NCBI RefSeq assembly: GCF_008932295.1
Contig: NZ_WBWA01000019.1
Coordinates: forward strand, 23,903 to 87,902
Direction: 5' to 3'
Source: Brucella tritici
GTDB taxonomy: Bacteria; Pseudomonadota; Alphaproteobacteria; Rhizobiales; Rhizobiaceae
DNA: 64,000 nucleotides
Position numbers and translations under genes: made by a program. The notes beneath the pieces are model-generated. The model was not told where the DNA came from. It made no database searches and was given only the letters and a program-made list of their open reading frames with translations. Below are positions 61,721-64,000 of the stretch, one piece after another. Every line of letters starts with the position of its first letter. Positions within the stretch are counted from its first letter, which is position 1.

Positions 61721-62143
61721 TCAGAGTGCTGCACGAATCTTTTCAGCGTTTGCAGAAAGAACGGCTGCGTCTTCCATCTGTCCGGTATGGGGCTTGAGCG
61801 CCACACCTTCAAAGCGCGGGATCACATGGAAATGCAGGTGATAGACGGTCTGACCAGATGCCGGTTCGTTGAACTGCATGACTGTTACGCCATCGGCATT
61901 GAATGCCTTCTTCACGGCCTGTGCGATTCTCTGCACGACTTGAACGACGCTCGCGAGAGTTTCCGGCTTGGCATCAAGCAGATTGCGGGACGGTGCTTTT
62001 GGCACAACCAGCGTGTGGCCCGTGCCTTGCGGCATTACATCCATAAAGGCAATGACGTCGTCGGTTTCGTAAACACGGGTGGACGGGATTTCGCCGCGCA
62101 GGATTTTAGCAAAGATATTGTTGTCGTCATAGGTGGCGGACAT
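61721..62143 (-). CDS. HIT family protein (histidine-triad nucleotide hydrolase)
   Basis: This 140-residue HIT protein has the triad HLHFHV (His-102, 104, 106) and the early FAKILRGEIPSTRVYETD segment of the HINT-like branch. It would cleave nucleoside phosphoramidates or similar. The ATG at 62143 has ggagag before it. It is read in the same direction as the FemAB-like gene upstream (71 bases). Confidence 0.93.
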   Translation of the reverse strand: MSATYDDNNIFAKILRGEIPSTRVYETDDVIAFMDVMPQGTGHTLVVPKAPSRNLLDAKPETLASVVQVVQRIAQAVKKAFNADGVTVMQFNEPASGQTVYHLHFHVIPRFEGVALKPHTGQMEDAAVLSANAEKIRAAL

Positions 62144-62214
62144 GCGATTCTCTCCAATGCGAAATGTTTGACGAGATCAGATCGCATCAAATCCCGCCAG
62201 GCAAGGGGATGAGC

Positions 62215-63402
62215 TCAACTACCCCTGAATGGCGAATGCTCTTCCAAAGCATTTTGAATTTGTTCGACTTCGCGACGTTCATGATCGAGATAGTCGCGCA
62301 CAGCGTTTCGAAAGCCTTCATGGACGATGTAATGTGCCGAATGAGTCGTAACCGGCACATAGCCACGGGCGATTTTATGCTCGCCCTGTGCTCCGGCTTC
62401 CACGACGCTGAGCTGTCGATCAATCGCAAAATCGATTGCCTGATGATAGCAAACCTCGAAATGCAGGTATGGGTGATCTTCGATGCAGCCCCAATGGCGG
62501 CCGAAAAGTGTATCGCCACCAATGAAGTTGATCGCACCGGCAATGTAATGTCCATTACGTTTGGCCATGACGAGCAGAATGTCTTCCGCCATGCTTTCGC
62601 CGATCAGTGAATAGAACTGCCTGTTCAAATAGGGCCGTCCCCATTTGCGGCTGCCGGTATCCATATAAAACGCGAAGAAATCATCCCAGACGGCTTCTGT
62701 GAGATCGCTACCGGTTAGCCAATCGATTTCGATGCCATCCGACAGGGCTTCGCGCCGCTCTTTTTTCAACGCTTTTCGTTTCCGCGATACCAGTTCATTC
62801 AGAAAATCATCGTAGCTTTTAAAGCCGTTGTTTTTAAAGTGAAACTGCTGATCTGTGCGATGAAGAAATCCTGCACGCTCCAGGGCGTTGATCTCATCGG
62901 GCAGCGCAAAGGTGACATGAGCAGACGAGACGCCGGACTGATCAGCCAGCTCCCGCAATCCGCCGGCCAGCGCCAGTCGAACGGTTTCACTTTCATAGGC
63001 GATATGATTGAGGAGACGCGGACCGGTGGCTGGTGTGAAAGGCACTGCGGCCTGAAATTTTGGATAGTATCGTCCACCGGCGCGTTCGAAAGCGTCAGCC
63101 CACCCATGGTCAAAGACATATTCTCCCTGACTATGTCCCTTGAGATAGTTCGGCACCGCCCCGATGAGGCGACCTTGATCATCTTCAAGGCGCAAATGGC
63201 GCGGAATCCAGCCCGCCTTCTGCGAAACCGAGCCTGATTCTTCCAGAGCAAGCAGGAAATTGCGGGTAATGAAGGGATTATAATGCGCGTCCTGCCGGGA
63301 GGTCCCGACAAGACTGTTCCATTCATCTGCCGTGAATTCGCTGATATTCTCAACGACACGGAGAACAAAACTTTGCTCATTCTGCGGATCTTCGTCGTTC
63401 AC
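62215..63402 (-). CDS. FemAB-like/GNAT family acyltransferase (peptidoglycan biosynthesis/recognition family)
   Basis: This 395-residue protein belongs to the FemAB-like group (Pfam FemAB_like): NPFITRNFLLALEESGSVSQ, then GWIPRHLRLEDDQGRLIGA, YVFDHGWADAFERAGGRYYP, and GRHWGCIEDHPYLHFEVCYH with DFAIDRQLSVVEAGAQGEHK. The fold has two GNAT domains. The substrate is unknown. The start is the GTG at 63402, with aaagga nine bases before it; open frame further up to 63459 overlaps the intergenic space. The first codons are repeated in inverted form at the window end. It follows a GDPD gene by 53 bases. Confidence 0.9.
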   Translation of the reverse strand: MNDEDPQNEQSFVLRVVENISEFTADEWNSLVGTSRQDAHYNPFITRNFLLALEESGSVSQKAGWIPRHLRLEDDQGRLIGAVPNYLKGHSQGEYVFDHGWADAFERAGGRYYPKFQAAVPFTPATGPRLLNHIAYESETVRLALAGGLRELADQSGVSSAHVTFALPDEINALERAGFLHRTDQQFHFKNNGFKSYDDFLNELVSRKRKALKKERREALSDGIEIDWLTGSDLTEAVWDDFFAFYMDTGSRKWGRPYLNRQFYSLIGESMAEDILLVMAKRNGHYIAGAINFIGGDTLFGRHWGCIEDHPYLHFEVCYHQAIDFAIDRQLSVVEAGAQGEHKIARGYVPVTTHSAHYIVHEGFRNAVRDYLDHERREVEQIQNALEEHSPFRGS

Positions 63403-63505
63403 CGCTATTCCTTTGCCGTTATCGCGCATATTTTGTGGCGTTCGGCGTGTTGTCGTCAAGCTAGGAGGGCGCGTGGATCAAAGCCTTCGAACGTGATCTG
63501 GTCGA
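63379..63505. repeat. 127-bp inverted repeat, left arm
   Basis: Every base of 63379-63505 is the exact complement, in reverse, of 63874-64000 (pairing x with 127379-x). The arm spans the first codons of the FemAB-like gene, the intergenic space and the last codons of the GDPD gene. Confidence 0.95.
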
Positions 63506-63892
63506 CATTGAGATCGCTATGCTTCTGCATTTCGCGATCCCGCACCGTCCAGCTGATTACCGGCATTTGCAACTTGTCCCGAACGAAGTTGACGAACGGG
63601 TTCGGCAGGTGATGCACATTGTAGGAGACGAAGGAGATGCCATGCGCCAGCATGGAAAAATGCCTCTCGAAATCTTCCACGCGCGTGCCTTCAGCGGTAA
63701 GCCCCCCGGGAATTCCTGGAGCGTCCGTCGAAAACCGGCGGATCAGATGGTGGTCGAAAGACATGATCGCAGCTTCGCCCTTATAGGACGCCAGTTCTAT
63801 GGCGACAGCGGCAACCAGACCGTCATCTTTGCCTTCGATACCCTTCAGCTCGATGACGAGAGGAACACGACCATCGACCAGATCACGTTCGA
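63456..63892 (-). CDS. glycerophosphodiester phosphodiesterase, C-terminal part (5' part lost at the inverted junction)
   Basis: The minus-strand frame ending at TGA 63456-63458 encodes the second half of a GDPD-type enzyme: VPLVIELKG (the E-x-K motif), ELASYKGEAAIMSFDHHLIR, the FVSYNVHHLPNPFVNF segment and MPVISWTVRDREMQKH, ending QITFEGFDPRALLA. The frame stays open into the right repeat arm, but the sequence before about 63874 is a reversed copy of the gene's own end, so the true N-terminal half (with the HRG motif) is missing here. It would precede the FemAB-like gene in one operon (53-base gap). Confidence 0.8.
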
Positions 63893-64000
63893 AGGCTTTG
63901 ATCCACGCGCCCTCCTAGCTTGACGACAACACGCCGAACGCCACAAAATATGCGCGATAACGGCAAAGGAATAGCGGTGAACGACGAAGATCCGCAGAAT
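63874..64000. repeat. 127-bp inverted repeat, right arm (reaches the window end)
   Basis: This is a reversed copy of 63379-63505. On the + strand it repeats the last GDPD codons, the intergenic space and the GTG start of the FemAB-like gene. The arm may continue past the window. Confidence 0.95.

Overview
The window is a chromosomal segment of an alphaproteobacterium of the order Rhizobiales, almost certainly Brucellaceae (the Brucella/Ochrobactrum group). Three things point there: the gene order rpoC / rpsL-rpsG-fusA-tuf-S10-spc-alpha followed by a Do-type protease and rarA; the close match of RecA to remembered Brucella RecA; and short palindromic repeats of the Bru-RS type. Species cannot be fixed from the sequence alone. 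Most of the window is core housekeeping. There is no tRNA, rRNA, CRISPR array, prophage or insertion sequence.

Layout. 1-1.4 kb: 3' end of rpoC and a small acidic protein. 1.8-20.5 kb: one nearly continuous ribosomal supercluster on the + strand (str, S10, spc, secY-adk, alpha), closed by a strong terminator after rplQ. 20.7-29.6 kb: quality control and DNA maintenance on the + strand (Do protease, rarA, SLT lipoprotein, OmpA lipoprotein, recA with a LexA box, alaS). 29.6-38.6 kb: mixed accessory genes: an ABM/NIPSNAP pair divergent from an ArsR-type regulator, a GST, icd, an RHH protein, a DJ-1/PfpI protein, trmJ-murI, a frameshifted aldo/keto reductase, and small conserved unknowns.

38.6-46.0 kb is the propionate module: pccB-pccA-mcm on the - strand, divergent from a PccR-type regulator. 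Two identical palindromes sit directly before the regulator start. Propionyl-CoA would be carboxylated (PccAB) and isomerised to succinyl-CoA (Mcm); the epimerase is not in the window. 46-57 kb: small membrane and unknown proteins, queF, a DUF2336 protein, a MerR regulator cut short by an in-frame amber codon, a DUF1624 membrane protein, a YdcF-like protein, sdaA, a DUF1489 protein and a D,D-carboxypeptidase with a SPOR domain. 57.6-64 kb: clpS-clpA, an AzlC/AzlD exporter pair, a HIT protein, a FemAB-like acyltransferase and part of a glycerophosphodiester phosphodiesterase.

I do not see a clear new defence or biosynthetic system. The most unusual structure is a perfect 127-bp inverted repeat at the right edge (63379-63505 against 63874-64000). 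It cuts the phosphodiesterase gene and looks like a fold-back junction, either an assembly or amplification artefact or a true inverted duplication. Other points worth a look are the PccR-like operators, a 13-bp-arm inverted repeat in the ArsR divergent promoter, a phased DnaA-box cluster, two damaged genes (aldo/keto reductase and MerR regulator), and palindromic repeats abutting or holding the stop codons of three genes.
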